Origin: an uncultured Flavobacteriales bacterium
GTDB lineage: Bacteria > Bacteroidota > Bacteroidia > Flavobacteriales > UBA7312
NCBI GenBank assembly: GCA_913048435.1
Contig: CAJWWC010000003.1
Location: 49,553-113,552 of the forward strand
DNA: 64,000 nt
Direction of reading: 5' to 3'
Both the position numbers and the translations under genes were made by a program. Under the pieces are notes generated by a model. It was not told the origin of the DNA, made no database searches, and was given only the letters and a program-made list of their open reading frames with translations. Below, piece after piece: positions 18,223-27,722 of the stretch. Within the stretch, counting starts at the first letter, position 1. Each line of letters begins with the position of its first letter.

Positions 18223-20040
18223 CTATTTTAACTCCCCAATATATGCTAAAACATCTCCTTCTATATGTTGATATTTGAAATCAATAGTGATAAATTTAAC
18301 AGAATCATTTCTTCTTAGCATTATGGGCAAATAAGAGTCTTTATTGCTCTTTATTAATGATTCAAAATGATCACTAGAGGATATTTTAATATCCTTAACT
18401 TGTGGATACTTTCTGACAAGCTCTATCAACTCAATGTAATCAAAATCATTTGAAAATAAAATATTTTGGGGTTTTGACAAGGCATTTAGCTTTATTTCGT
18501 TAACTGTCATGAGTCGATAGACATTTGATTCGCCAAATATTGATTTTAATTTCCTACAAGCAAATATATTAACGTCATTACTAGAGGTAAGAGCTAAAAG
18601 ATGACCTTCATCATTAAATTCTAAATCATCGTCATCAGAAAGGATGTTTTTTTCAATTACGTTTAAATTAGCTGCTTTAGCTTGACGTATATTTTCTTTT
18701 GACAAATCAACTAGTGTATTTGAAATGTTATGTTTTTCAAGATATTTAGCTATACAAATAGATCCTTCATTAGCACCAACAATTACAACTCCATTTTTCA
18801 CATCTTGAATCAATCCCAAAACACGAGCAACAAATTTTGCTGATAAGCCATTTAAAGTTACTGTACCTAAAATTATCATAAAGGTCAATGGAACTAATAG
18901 CTCCACATCTTCTCTTAATGAGTTAGGTAAAGAAATTTTATCCGACATTAAATACAAAGAAAATAAAGAGGCAACAGCTGCCGCAACAATTCCTTTTGGA
19001 CCAATCCAAGCAACAAAAGCTTTTTCTTTCCAATTTAAATCAGACTTCCATGAACTGATCAAAACTACAATTGGTCGCAGTAACAAAACAACTACTAAAA
19101 ATATATAAAGTGAATTAATATCTAGCAACCTTAATTCTTCCATTGATATTTTAGTTGATAGAATTATAAATAGAACTGATATTAAAATTACGGTAAGACT
19201 TTCTTTAAAGTCAAGAATCTTATCCAAATTAGGTGTTTTAATATTAGCTAATAATATTCCCATAACAGTTACTGACAATAAACCCGATTCTGCTTGTAGA
19301 GTATCAGCACCAGCAAAAGCAAAAATGACAAAACCTAAAGAAAGAACATTGATTAAAAAATGAGGAATTAAATTTCTTTTAAGTAAAGAATGTAAAGTCC
19401 AGCCCGAAAGTAAACCAAAAAAAGTTCCCACACATAGAGTTAAAAAAAAGGTTTTTAAGGCAACCTGAGTAAGACCCATGGAATGGTCCCCTCCAACACC
19501 CATAGTAGAAACAAATAATAATTCATAAACCAAAACAGCTACTAAAGCACCTATAGGGTCAATGGCTATTCCCTCCCATTTAAGAATTGTACTAATATTT
19601 TTCTTTGGCCTTACACTTCTTAGTATAGGAGCAATTACAGTTGGTCCTGTAACAATAATTAAAGAACCAAATAATAATCCAACTCTATAATCCATATCTA
19701 AAAAATAATGTGCAGTAATTGCTCCTCCAATACCCATAATAATTGGACCAACAATAAGTAAGTTTCTAACTACACCTGCTAACTTTCTAACTTCTTTAAA
19801 TTTTAAGGTAAGCCCCCCTTCAAATAAGATAACACCTACTGAAAGTGAAACAAAATAATACATAGTTTTTCCAGCAAAAATATTTTCTGGATCAATCCAT
19901 TTTTCATCTAAAAATAAAGTTGAAAGAGGCCCCATGACCAGTCCTAATATAATTAAAGGAAAAATAGCTGGTATTTTCATTCTCCAAGCTATCCATTGAG
20001 CTAGTAAACCTATAACTATAATTGCAGAAAGTTCTATCAT
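18223..20040 (-). CDS. Cation/proton antiporter, NhaP/CPA1 type with C-terminal NAD-binding domain
   Basis: 605 residues. The first 400 residues form about 12 membrane segments; VTGPTVIAPILRSVRPKKNISTILKWEGIAIDPIGALVAV contains the Asp-bearing transport motif of CPA1 antiporters, and WIGPKGIVAAAVASLFSLYL is the second conserved helix. The C-terminal VVIVGANEGSICIAKYLEKHNISNTLVDL is a TrkA-N-like Rossmann domain that probably senses nucleotides. Whether it exchanges Na+ or K+ is open. It is 27 bases upstream of gcvT and downstream of the btuG terminator. Confidence 0.9.
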   Translation of the reverse strand: MIELSAIIVIGLLAQWIAWRMKIPAIFPLIILGLVMGPLSTLFLDEKWIDPENIFAGKTMYYFVSLSVGVILFEGGLTLKFKEVRKLAGVVRNLLIVGPIIMGIGGAITAHYFLDMDYRVGLLFGSLIIVTGPTVIAPILRSVRPKKNISTILKWEGIAIDPIGALVAVLVYELLFVSTMGVGGDHSMGLTQVALKTFFLTLCVGTFFGLLSGWTLHSLLKRNLIPHFLINVLSLGFVIFAFAGADTLQAESGLLSVTVMGILLANIKTPNLDKILDFKESLTVILISVLFIILSTKISMEELRLLDINSLYIFLVVVLLLRPIVVLISSWKSDLNWKEKAFVAWIGPKGIVAAAVASLFSLYLMSDKISLPNSLREDVELLVPLTFMIILGTVTLNGLSAKFVARVLGLIQDVKNGVVIVGANEGSICIAKYLEKHNISNTLVDLSKENIRQAKAANLNVIEKNILSDDDDLEFNDEGHLLALTSSNDVNIFACRKLKSIFGESNVYRLMTVNEIKLNALSKPQNILFSNDFDYIELIELVRKYPQVKDIKISSSDHFESLIKSNKDSYLPIMLRRNDSVKFITIDFKYQHIEGDVLAYIGELK

Positions 20041-20071
20041 AATTTACAATTTTGATAAATATAAAAAAATT

Positions 20072-20099
20072 AAAAAAAAAAGAGGCAATAGCCTCTTTT
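20072..20099 (-). terminator. Rho-independent terminator of the btuB-btuG unit
   Basis: Read on the minus strand AAAAGAGGC, TATT loop, GCCTCTTTT form a perfect 9-bp stem followed by a run of T. It lies 22 bases after the btuG stop and ends the B12 import unit. Confidence 0.92.
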
Positions 20100-20120
20100 G
20101 ATTTATAAAGATATTTTTCG

Positions 20121-21185
20121 CTAAAACCCGAAGTTTCCTGGAGCTATTCCAACTTGAAAAGTATTTTCGAGAACACCATTAGTAGAAAATTTATAAACTT
20201 CTCCTGATTGATCATAAGATGGAACGTAAGCAGAATAAATATGATCATCGTAACAAATAATTTCATTGTTAAAGTTTCCCGTAATAATCTCAATAGCATT
20301 TAATTCAGAAGCATCAACACTTTGAGAAAATATGGATTGACCATTTCTAAAGTATAATAAATTATCATTACAGACTAGACTTCTTGGAATTTTTCCTTCG
20401 TGTAATTCAATAACATTATCAACCTGAAGACTTGTAGTATTAATAGATGTCAAAGAACCGGGAGTTACTGAAATCTCTTGAAAGTTTTCATCATAACCTG
20501 TTTCACCCTTGCTTAAAACCCATAAAATATTTTCATTTAAAGCCATATTAATAGGATTTGCTGCAACAATGATATTTTCTACTATTGTCTCGGATTCCAC
20601 GTTGATAACTGAAATTGAATTACCGGCGTCTGGCCAAACACCACTTTCAATAACAAAAACATAACCATTTGAATATAATATTTCTCCGGGTTGATGACCA
20701 ACTTGAATTGAATTAGTAATTTCGTTTGATTTTAAATCAATTACATGTACAAAACCATTTTCTGAAAAGTCATTCCAATCCGAGACATAAGCAACATCAT
20801 TAGAAATAGCTGTCATATGATCAGGAGTAGTAACAGATATCTCTGAAATATATTCCATAGTACCAGCGTCCGCTACAACAACTTTTCCGGAATTATTTAC
20901 AACAATGTATGCTGTAGTATCTATAATGGTAATAGATTGTACTATGTCTCCCAAAGGAAAACCATTAACACTATTAAATATATTATTTTCAACTACCCCA
21001 TCATCTGAAATAAATGATAAGCTCCCATTTGCCGAATTGAAGTTTCCCTCACATGTAACAAAAATACCATCATCATATTTTTCTGAAATCGGTATTAATG
21101 GTTCTGGATAATCTTTAGTACAAGACACTAAAGTGAATGTAATAAAGAATATAATTAGTTTATTAATTGTTTTTGATGTTTTCAT
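20121..21185 (-). CDS. Surface lipoprotein with beta-propeller repeats, BtuG-like
   Basis: 354 residues. A lipoprotein signal ends at Cys22 (FTLVSC, then charged KDYPEP, typical for export to the surface in Bacteroidota). The rest is a YncE-like beta-propeller with repeats such as VADAGTMEYISEISVTTPDHMTAISNDVAYVSDW, VIDLKSNEITNSIQVGHQPGEILYSNGYVFV and SINTTSLQVDNVIELHEGKIPRSLVCNDNLLYF. BtuG proteins of gut Bacteroides are surface beta-propellers that capture vitamin B12 and pass it to BtuB. The position four bases after a BtuB-like receptor gene under a cobalamin riboswitch supports that role. B12 binding itself is inferred. Confidence 0.82.
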   Translation of the reverse strand: MKTSKTINKLIIFFITFTLVSCTKDYPEPLIPISEKYDDGIFVTCEGNFNSANGSLSFISDDGVVENNIFNSVNGFPLGDIVQSITIIDTTAYIVVNNSGKVVVADAGTMEYISEISVTTPDHMTAISNDVAYVSDWNDFSENGFVHVIDLKSNEITNSIQVGHQPGEILYSNGYVFVIESGVWPDAGNSISVINVESETIVENIIVAANPINMALNENILWVLSKGETGYDENFQEISVTPGSLTSINTTSLQVDNVIELHEGKIPRSLVCNDNLLYFRNGQSIFSQSVDASELNAIEIITGNFNNEIICYDDHIYSAYVPSYDQSGEVYKFSTNGVLENTFQVGIAPGNFGF

Positions 21186-21189
21186 AATA

Positions 21190-23022
21190 TTAAAATTTAA
21201 AATTAAAGCTAGTTATTAAATGCCTACCAGGCATTGGAAACCATTCATAAACTTGGTAGGATTTGTTTAGAAGATTATTAATTTTTATATCAATAGAAGC
21301 TGAATGAAAATTCAGTTGATAGTTGATAATTAAATCGGAAATAAAATATGATGCTAAGTCACTACTTTCATCCGAAGTAGTAAATACCTTACCATTTAAT
21401 GAATTGATTAATGAGAATTTCCATTTATTAAAATCTAAATTAATTAAACAACTTGCTTTATGAATAGGAACATAAGCTAATTGTTTATCAAAACTGTTGT
21501 CGTTTTCGATATCACTATTATTAATTTTAGAAATAGTATACGCATACGAAAACTGAGAAATTAAATTGACTTTATCAATTTCATTTTTGTAATTATATTT
21601 TAGTTCTGAGCCTCTAGACCAAACTTGCTTTAAATTTTGTGGAACCCAAACTGACTCAGAATTTGGTTGCCAATAAATCATATTATCAACCATATTTGAA
21701 AAAAGTGTAAATGAAACTCTTTTATATTCTAAGGTAGTCTCTGAATTTAGAGCTAGTTCTGGAAGTAAATCAGTATTTCCCATAGCACCATCGCCTAACC
21801 AGTATAAATCATTAAAAGAAGGTGCCCTAAAGTTTTTTGATATTTGTAATTTCCATATGAGATTTGAAGATACACTGAAATTATGACCATAGCTATATAA
21901 TAAAGGAACAGAATAAACAGGATGAATTTCTTTACGTAGAGAAGCAGTTGTTGTAAACCTATTTAACTGATGTTTTAACGAAATAAAACATGCTAACAAA
22001 TTCTCATTAGCTATCTCACTGTAGTAGTTAGAATAGACACTTCTATTTTGGAAATTTAAGCCAAAATATGTGACAAGTTTTTTAAAATTTCTATTAATGT
22101 TTAATGAAGAAAAATGATATTTTGTGTGTAAATGACTACTTATAGTGTTTGATTGATATTCAAAATTTTCAGTTAAAAAAGCGTGAGTTAATTTTAATGA
22201 ATAATTAGTTAGATATCTGTTAAAGAAAAACTTTGTTCTTATTGCATCATCCCACTGGACAGCCATAGGATTGGAACTTAACATTCCTACTGGTACTTCT
22301 CTAAAATTATTTGAAACCCATAAGTTAAATCCAGATGAAAATTTATCTTTTCGCCGAGTATAATTCATTAAATACTGAAAACTAGATTTGTAAGCATGCT
22401 CTTGTATTTCAACTGTATTTTCGGGCAAACCAGTATTTATATACTCAAAATCATTTTCGCTTTCTGATTTTGAAAAATGAAAGTTTAAATTCGATTTATT
22501 ATTATTGATTTGATAAAAAAATGATTTTGAAATAAGACCAAAATCTCCAGATGTATAATTAATAATCCCATCATATTTTAAATTTGTTTCTATGGTGTTA
22601 TTTAACTCTATGCTACCTCCAATTGCACCACTTCCAAATAAGGTTGAGTTTCCTCCAGCATTCAATTTAACGTCTGAAAAAATATTAGTTGGAAATATTG
22701 ACAGATCAGCTTGGCCTGTACTAAGGCTATTTAGTGGTATTCCATTCCAAAGTAACTGAGTGTGTGATGCCGTAGAACCTCTGAAAAAAGATGAAGAAAG
22801 AGCACCATATTCTTTTACATAAATTGGACCAAATTGTCTCAAAAGATTTGATAAGGAGTAACTATTTTTTGTTAGTACACTATCTATTGTCCATTGCTTA
22901 GAACCAATTTGATGTAGATTTGATCTTTTTTCTATAAAATTAACTTCAGGAACTTGAATTAATATATCCTGAGCCATTACAAAACATGGACAAAAAAATA
23001 AAAGTATAATTATTCTTTTCAT
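21190..23022 (-). CDS. btuB: TonB-dependent outer-membrane receptor, BtuB-like
   Basis: 610 residues from the ATG at 23022, which gives a clean signal peptide MKRIIILLFFCPCFVMAQ; ATG 23049 would add nine residues in front. The plug domain includes LSNLLRQFGPIYVKEYGALSSSFFRGSTASHTQLLWNGIPLNSLSTGQADLS and FGSGAIGGSIELNN, followed by about 20 barrel strands and an aromatic C-terminus (LITSFNFKF). The upstream cobalamin riboswitch and the BtuG-like partner point to corrinoid import across the outer membrane. The barrel is similar in size to E. coli BtuB. Inner-membrane btuCDF genes are not in the window. Confidence 0.9.
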   Translation of the reverse strand: MKRIIILLFFCPCFVMAQDILIQVPEVNFIEKRSNLHQIGSKQWTIDSVLTKNSYSLSNLLRQFGPIYVKEYGALSSSFFRGSTASHTQLLWNGIPLNSLSTGQADLSIFPTNIFSDVKLNAGGNSTLFGSGAIGGSIELNNTIETNLKYDGIINYTSGDFGLISKSFFYQINNNKSNLNFHFSKSESENDFEYINTGLPENTVEIQEHAYKSSFQYLMNYTRRKDKFSSGFNLWVSNNFREVPVGMLSSNPMAVQWDDAIRTKFFFNRYLTNYSLKLTHAFLTENFEYQSNTISSHLHTKYHFSSLNINRNFKKLVTYFGLNFQNRSVYSNYYSEIANENLLACFISLKHQLNRFTTTASLRKEIHPVYSVPLLYSYGHNFSVSSNLIWKLQISKNFRAPSFNDLYWLGDGAMGNTDLLPELALNSETTLEYKRVSFTLFSNMVDNMIYWQPNSESVWVPQNLKQVWSRGSELKYNYKNEIDKVNLISQFSYAYTISKINNSDIENDNSFDKQLAYVPIHKASCLINLDFNKWKFSLINSLNGKVFTTSDESSDLASYFISDLIINYQLNFHSASIDIKINNLLNKSYQVYEWFPMPGRHLITSFNFKF

Positions 23023-23060
23023 TAAAATAATCTTTATTCCCGAAGACATTTAAAAATTTT

Positions 23061-23215
23061 TTGAAAGGTAGGTCTTCTGACTTACTCTCTTTTGATTGCC
23101 TTCCCATGTTAACAGTGGCATAATAATCAAAAGTTAAAGAGATTACAGCTGCGGGTACAGTATCGGATTTACACCGAATTCCCTATTAATCATACTTAAA
23201 AATAGAACCTTTCAA
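23061..23215 (-). promoter_or_regulatory. Cobalamin (AdoCbl) riboswitch
   Basis: Read on the minus strand, P1 is TTGAAAGG (23215-23208) paired with CCTTTCAA (23068-23061). Inside are GGGAA-CGGTG-AAATCCG, ACCCGCAGCTGTAA, the B12 box GCCACTG, GGGAAGGC and GTCAGAAGACC, in the order of the conserved cobalamin riboswitch core. It lies 38 bases before the btuB ATG and should repress btuB-btuG when cobalamin is plentiful. I saw no clear terminator hairpin between it and btuB, so control of translation initiation is more likely. Confidence 0.95.
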
Positions 23216-23219
23216 TTCA

Positions 23220-23227
23220 CAAATTTA
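23220..23227 (-). promoter_or_regulatory. Promoter -7 element before the cobalamin riboswitch
   Basis: TAAATTTG on the minus strand matches TAnnTTTG, placing transcription start at the 5' side of riboswitch P1. No good TTG at -33 was found. Confidence 0.55.
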
Positions 23228-23258
23228 AACAATTTAACAAATAAATTTTTTGATTTAT

Positions 23259-23330
23259 TTAATTAATAATTTCTGTTGGCATATTACCAACTAAATCATC
23301 TTTTACTAAAAGGTCAACCCTCACATGTCA
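23259..23330 (-). pseudogene. Decayed fragment of an hmgL 3' region
   Basis: On the minus strand this stretch reads KDDLVGNMPTEIIN then stop, matching [14 protein letters not shown] of the intact hmgL at 25818-26657. Over the 33 bases from AAAGATGATTTA to CAACAGAA, 30 are identical; further upstream GAGGGTTGACC resembles GGAGGTTGTCC (active-site GGCP region) with one indel. It has no start codon or room for a domain. It looks like the remnant of a partial duplication, with cobC, cobS and cobT lying between the two copies. Confidence 0.7.
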
Positions 23331-23353
23331 TATATATTGTAAGTAAAGAAACT

Positions 23354-23914
23354 TTATAATAAATAAAGCTTATTATTTATTGGTTTATCATTAATTTCAG
23401 CTCTAATAACGCAAGCATAATTGAGTTGAATTCGGAATGAGTTTTCTAACTTAATACCTAATATACAGCTCAAAAAACTTCGAATATTACCTGCGTGAGT
23501 GATTACAGCAATTTTTTGCTTACAGTTTTTAGATTGCGCTTCAATAAAGCTGCAAGTACGTTTATGTAAATCAAGATAAGATTCAGCCCCACCTGCTTTA
23601 ATACTCACAAAATTTTCCATCCAGTTAGATAATTCATGATTATCAAGTTCACTCCATTTTTTATTTTCCCAACTACCAAAATCTAACTCAATTAGTCTTT
23701 CATCTATTTGTATTTTCTCAGCTAATTTCTTAGCTAATTTTAAACAACGCATTAAGGGGCTGCAATAAAATCTATCAATATCAGATGGAAGTTTATTCTT
23801 TATTTCACATAACTCAGATTCAAATGTGTAAGAATTTATATCTATATCCGTTTGACCATAGCAAATACCTTTTTTAACGTTAGGAGTTGTATGTCTAACT
23901 AAATAAATTTCCAT
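23354..23914 (-). CDS. cobC: Histidine phosphatase, probable alpha-ribazole phosphatase
   Basis: 186 residues from the ATG at 23914 (MEIYLVRHTTPNVKKG); the track start is a TTG four codons upstream. The phosphatase signature RHT is at residues 7-9, with the second conserved blocks FYCSPLMRCLKLAKKLAE, ELDFGSWENKKW and the catalytic VITHAGNIRSFL near residue 138. CobC removes the 5' phosphate from alpha-ribazole phosphate or adenosylcobalamin phosphate in B12 nucleotide-loop assembly. The assignment rests on its overlap with cobS (16 bases) and the cobT neighbour; alone it would be only a phosphoglycerate mutase-like protein. Confidence 0.88.
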   Translation of the reverse strand: MEIYLVRHTTPNVKKGICYGQTDIDINSYTFESELCEIKNKLPSDIDRFYCSPLMRCLKLAKKLAEKIQIDERLIELDFGSWENKKWSELDNHELSNWMENFVSIKAGGAESYLDLHKRTCSFIEAQSKNCKQKIAVITHAGNIRSFLSCILGIKLENSFRIQLNYACVIRAEINDKPINNKLYLL

Positions 23915-24669
23915 AATAATAGACAAAATAATAATGTAAGTATTTCATTAATTTGTTGTGTAGCCCCTAAACAATCACCGGTATAACCTCCTATACGTTT
24001 TTGGAAATATCTAGCTAGGTATACTTTCATTAAATATACAATTGGAATAACTAAAAATATCAACCAACCTTGAAATAAAAATAAACTAGGAACAACCCAT
24101 AAACTTGACACTATTAGATTAGATAGTGTTAGCTTTTTAGCAATCGGTTTTACTTTACTTCTACCATCAACTCTAGAATAATTGTGCGTAAATATGATAG
24201 TTGTTACACTCCATCTACTCAAAATATGTGCTAATACAATTGATTTTAAACAAAATAAAATATCATACTCAATTAAATTAATCAGTATAAAAATTTTTAA
24301 GAATATTAAAAGAATTAAACCTACAACAGCATAAGTTCCTACTCTACTATCCTTCATGATTTCTAAAATTTGAGACTTTGTCCACCCCCCTCCAAATCCA
24401 TCACATAAATCGGCATAACCATCCTCATGAAAAGCTCCAGTCAAAAGGACGCTTGTCCCAAGAGCCATTATTACACAAATTGATATTGGGAAAATAAAAC
24501 TACAAGCGTAAATAACCAGTACATTAATTGCTCCAACTATCCATCCAATTAGTGGTAAATAGCGTGTTGCTTTGTTTAGATTATCCTGCGAGTGATCTAC
24601 CCATTTTGGACATGGAATACGTGTGTAAAACATAAGTGCTGTAAAGAAAATACGAAGTTCTTTTTTCAT
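23899..24669 (-). CDS. cobS: Adenosylcobinamide-GDP ribazoletransferase (cobalamin synthase)
   Basis: 256 residues, an integral membrane protein with several hydrophobic segments. It joins adenosylcobinamide-GDP with alpha-ribazole (or its phosphate) to complete cobalamin. Signatures are FFTALMFYTRIPCPKWVDHSQDNLNKATRYLPLIGWIVGA at the N-terminus, TGAFHEDGYADLCDGFGGGWTKSQILEIMKDSRVGTYAVVGL (acidic metal site) and GGYTGDCLGATQQINE near the C-terminus. It overlaps cobT by one base (TAATG) and cobC by 16. Confidence 0.96.
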   Translation of the reverse strand: MKKELRIFFTALMFYTRIPCPKWVDHSQDNLNKATRYLPLIGWIVGAINVLVIYACSFIFPISICVIMALGTSVLLTGAFHEDGYADLCDGFGGGWTKSQILEIMKDSRVGTYAVVGLILLIFLKIFILINLIEYDILFCLKSIVLAHILSRWSVTTIIFTHNYSRVDGRSKVKPIAKKLTLSNLIVSSLWVVPSLFLFQGWLIFLVIPIVYLMKVYLARYFQKRIGGYTGDCLGATQQINEILTLLFCLLLWKFI

Positions 24670-25667
24670 TAATTTTTATTGATTTTTGCACTTTCAAAAC
24701 TTGCCATATCGTTTATAAATAAAACAGCGCTTTCAATAATCGGGTAAGCTAAAGCACAAGCGGTTCCTTCACCTAATCTTAAACTTAAATTTAATAGGGG
24801 TTTTGCTTTTAAATAATCTAACATTATTTGATGACCTTTCTCTTGTGATTGGTGGCAAAAAATTGCATTACGTTTTATTTCGGGATTTATTGTAAAAGCA
24901 CAAAGATAAGCAGCAGTTGCAGTAAACCCATCAACCATAATTATCATTTCTTTTTTATGAGCAGCAAGCATTGAGGCACAAATTTGAGCAATCTCAAATC
25001 CACCAAATTTTATAAGCGCATCATTTGCTCCTAAAACAGGAGAGTGTTTTTGTAATACTTCATATAAAAGTGTCTTTTTTTTATCAAGTTGGCTGTCATT
25101 AAGTCCAGTTCCTCTGCCTACACAATCTTCAATTGGAATTTTACATAAAGTGCTCATTAATAGGCTTGCTGAAGATGTATTACCAATACCCATTTCTCCA
25201 AAACCTACTATATTTGAATCAGCATGATGAACGGATTCAAGAATATCTTCTGCTTTATTGTAGCAGTTATCTAACTCGTTTTCAGACATAGCATTTGTCT
25301 CTAAAAAATTTTGAGTTCCTTTAGCAATTTTAGCGTTTATGAGTTTCTCATTTTTGTTGAAATCAAAATCTACTCCAGCATCTACAATATGTAAGTTAAT
25401 TTCATGTTGCTTACAAAGGACATTAATTGCAGCACCTCCATTCAAGAAGTTAAGCACCATTTGAGCTGTGACTTTAGGGGGGTAAGCGCTAACTCCGCTT
25501 TTGGCTATACCGTGATCACCTGCAAAAACTAAAATGGTAGGGTTGAGTAGCTTTGGAGAAAGTGTTTTTTGAAGTAAACAAATTTGTGAAGAAATGTCTT
25601 CTAATTGACCGAAAGAACCTAAGGGTTTAGTTTTTTGATCTATTTTATTTCTTATTTCCTCAAGCAT
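24669..25667 (-). CDS. cobT: Nicotinate-nucleotide-dimethylbenzimidazole phosphoribosyltransferase
   Basis: 332 residues. It makes alpha-ribazole phosphate from nicotinate mononucleotide and a lower-ligand base. Signatures are DQKTKPLGSFGQLEDISSQICLLQ near residue 9, VFAGDHGIAKSGVSAYPPKVTAQMVLNFLNGGAAINVL, GEMGIGNTSSASLL near 168, and the C-terminal LRLGEGTACALAYPIIESA with the catalytic Glu. First gene of cobT-cobS-cobC. The kinase/guanylyltransferase CobU that activates cobinamide is not in this window. I found no riboswitch in the 150 bases before it. Confidence 0.96.
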   Translation of the reverse strand: MLEEIRNKIDQKTKPLGSFGQLEDISSQICLLQKTLSPKLLNPTILVFAGDHGIAKSGVSAYPPKVTAQMVLNFLNGGAAINVLCKQHEINLHIVDAGVDFDFNKNEKLINAKIAKGTQNFLETNAMSENELDNCYNKAEDILESVHHADSNIVGFGEMGIGNTSSASLLMSTLCKIPIEDCVGRGTGLNDSQLDKKKTLLYEVLQKHSPVLGANDALIKFGGFEIAQICASMLAAHKKEMIIMVDGFTATAAYLCAFTINPEIKRNAIFCHQSQEKGHQIMLDYLKAKPLLNLSLRLGEGTACALAYPIIESAVLFINDMASFESAKINKN

Positions 25668-25817
25668 TATGCAATAATAAATTTACCAATAATGATTAAT
25701 CTCTAGCAAATATAGTGTCTTGGATAATATTTACAGCTGTTTTTTGTTTATTAAAATAAATCTAACCACCCACGAATCTTTTAACTACTATTTTTCAAAT
25801 AAATGAGTTTAAAAATG

Positions 25818-26657
25818 TTACACAAATAAATCAATTACTTTATTGTATGCATTTTCAAAAGCAAGCGTATTGATACCTGTTTCAATTTTCTTTTCTTGAG
25901 TAAAAGAAATTATTTTTTCTGTAGGCATATTACCCAATAAATCATCTTTTGCCATTGGACAACCTCCATAGCCTTTGATGGCACCATCAAAACGTCTACA
26001 GCCTGAATTGTATGCTACTTCCATCTTTTCTCGCCAACTTTCTAAATGAGTGTGGAAGTGTGCGCCCCACTCTATTTGTGGATATTCTTGAATAAGTAAA
26101 GAAAATAAAGGCTTGATGTTATTAGGATTTGAAACACCAATGGTGTCAGATAAAGCTATGGTTTTAACACCTAAATCAGAAAGCTTTTCGCCCCATTTAG
26201 CTACAATGTCTTCGTGCCAATATTCAAAATAAGGATTTCCAAAAGCCATTGATAGGTACACTACTAGTGACTTATTATATCTTTCACATTTAATTTGTAA
26301 TTTCTCAACTAAAGATAACGATTGGTCAATACTTGTATTGGTATTACGTTGTTGGAATATTTCTGAAATTGAAAAAGGATATCCTATAAAACTTATTCGT
26401 TCAAAAGAACAAGCCTCATCAGCTCCTCTTTGATTGGCAACAATAGCCAAAAGACTTGTATTAGAATCATCCAACTGAGAAAGGACATTTGCTGTATCTC
26501 TCATCTGAGGAATAGCCTTTGGTGACACAAAACTACCAAAGTCTAAAGTATCAAAACCAACTTTCAACAGGGAATTAATATAAGAAACTTTTTGAGCAGT
26601 GGGAATAAAGTCATTAATCCCCTGCATAGCATCTCTAGGACATTCTATTATTTTCAT
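25818..26657 (-). CDS. hmgL: Hydroxymethylglutaryl-CoA lyase
   Basis: 279 residues. It splits HMG-CoA into acetyl-CoA and acetoacetate, the last step of leucine breakdown. The N-terminal [29 protein letters not shown] is the Bacteroidota variant of the PRDGxQ motif, [19 protein letters not shown] is the substrate helix, and [27 protein letters not shown] holds the active-site Cys (GGCP) and metal ligands. The start overlaps the pyrD stop by four bases. A partial decayed copy of its 3' end lies at 23259-23330. A homologous DRE-TIM enzyme is possible but the GGCP motif favours HMG-CoA lyase. Confidence 0.9.
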   Translation of the reverse strand: MKIIECPRDAMQGINDFIPTAQKVSYINSLLKVGFDTLDFGSFVSPKAIPQMRDTANVLSQLDDSNTSLLAIVANQRGADEACSFERISFIGYPFSISEIFQQRNTNTSIDQSLSLVEKLQIKCERYNKSLVVYLSMAFGNPYFEYWHEDIVAKWGEKLSDLGVKTIALSDTIGVSNPNNIKPLFSLLIQEYPQIEWGAHFHTHLESWREKMEVAYNSGCRRFDGAIKGYGGCPMAKDDLLGNMPTEKIISFTQEKKIETGINTLAFENAYNKVIDLFV

Positions 26658-27688
26658 AATTGCTTCAGAATTCCTTGGTTAATCTTTTTGACAATACTAG
26701 GACCTTCGTATACAAAACCAGTATATATCTGAACTAAGCTAGCTCCTGCATTTAACTTTTCGATAGCATCTTCTGCACAATTAATTCCTCCTACTCCAAT
26801 GATAGGAAAACTTTTATTCGATTTTTCAGAAATATAACGTATTACCTCTGTTGAACGCTTTTTAACCGCTTGACCACTGATACCCCCATTTCCTATAGCC
26901 GTAAGCCTCTTTTTATCTGTTTTAAGACCATTTTTATCAATTGTTGTGTTGGTCGCTATCAAACCGTCTAACTTAGTCTGCACAACTATACTTACAATAT
27001 CATCCAATTGTTCGTTATTTAAATCTGGTGCAATTTTTAGCAATAAAGGCTTTCTATTAGATTTAGAAACGTTCAATTCTTGCAAACGAATTAGTAAGTC
27101 AGTGAGTGGTTCTTTGTCTTGAAGCTCTCTTAATCCAGGTGTATTGGGTGAACTTACATTAACCACAAAATAATCAACATAATCGAAAAGCGCCTTAAAA
27201 GATATTTCATAATCTTTAATTGCTTCATTATTGGGAGTCAATTTATTTTTTCCAATATTACCTCCGATGATAATTTTAGTTTTGCGTTTTTTAAGACGTT
27301 TTATAGCATCTTCTACACCCCCATTATTAAAGCCCATTCTGTTAATAAGTGAATTGTCTTCAGGCAACCTAAATAATCTCGGCTTAGGATTTCCAGCTTG
27401 AGCTAAAGGTGTTAGTGTTCCTATTTCTATAAAGCCAAAGCCAAAAGCAGCTAATTCATCAAATAGCTTAGCATCCTTGTCAAAACCAGCAGCTAAACCA
27501 ACTGGATTATCAAATGTCAAGCCAAATAACTCTCTTTTAAGTTTTTTATCATTTAATCTATAAATCTTATTCCATAAGGATAAATTAAACGGAATGTAGG
27601 AGGCTAATTTTATAATTTTAAATATGAAATGATGTATAAATTCAGGTCTAAATAGAAATAAGATTGGTTTAAAAAGAATTTTATACAT
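26654..27688 (-). CDS. pyrD: Dihydroorotate dehydrogenase (quinone), class 2
   Basis: 344 residues from the ATG at 27688 ([21 protein letters not shown]); the track begins at a TTG four codons upstream. It oxidises dihydroorotate to orotate in pyrimidine synthesis with FMN and membrane quinone. The N-terminal amphipathic extension is the membrane-docking part of class 2 enzymes; [34 protein letters not shown] binds FMN, and [16 protein letters not shown] carries the catalytic Ser. It overlaps hmgL by four bases. A -7 element lies at 27709-27716. Confidence 0.96.
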   Translation of the reverse strand: MYKILFKPILFLFRPEFIHHFIFKIIKLASYIPFNLSLWNKIYRLNDKKLKRELFGLTFDNPVGLAAGFDKDAKLFDELAAFGFGFIEIGTLTPLAQAGNPKPRLFRLPEDNSLINRMGFNNGGVEDAIKRLKKRKTKIIIGGNIGKNKLTPNNEAIKDYEISFKALFDYVDYFVVNVSSPNTPGLRELQDKEPLTDLLIRLQELNVSKSNRKPLLLKIAPDLNNEQLDDIVSIVVQTKLDGLIATNTTIDKNGLKTDKKRLTAIGNGGISGQAVKKRSTEVIRYISEKSNKSFPIIGVGGINCAEDAIEKLNAGASLVQIYTGFVYEGPSIVKKINQGILKQL

Positions 27689-27708
27689 CTTAATTGGCAA
27701 TTGTAAAG

Positions 27709-27716
27709 CAAAAATA
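27709..27716 (-). promoter_or_regulatory. Promoter -7 element of pyrD
   Basis: TATTTTTG on the minus strand matches TAnnTTTG, 20 bases before the pyrD ATG and just after the XRE gene stop. Confidence 0.5.
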
Positions 27717-27722
27717 TAAAGT

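Noticed and set aside
25668-25817. Possible second cobalamin riboswitch before cobT
   Set aside because: No B12 box GCCACTG, no AAATCCG or GTCAGAAGACC block on the coding strand; only AT-rich spacer is seen.
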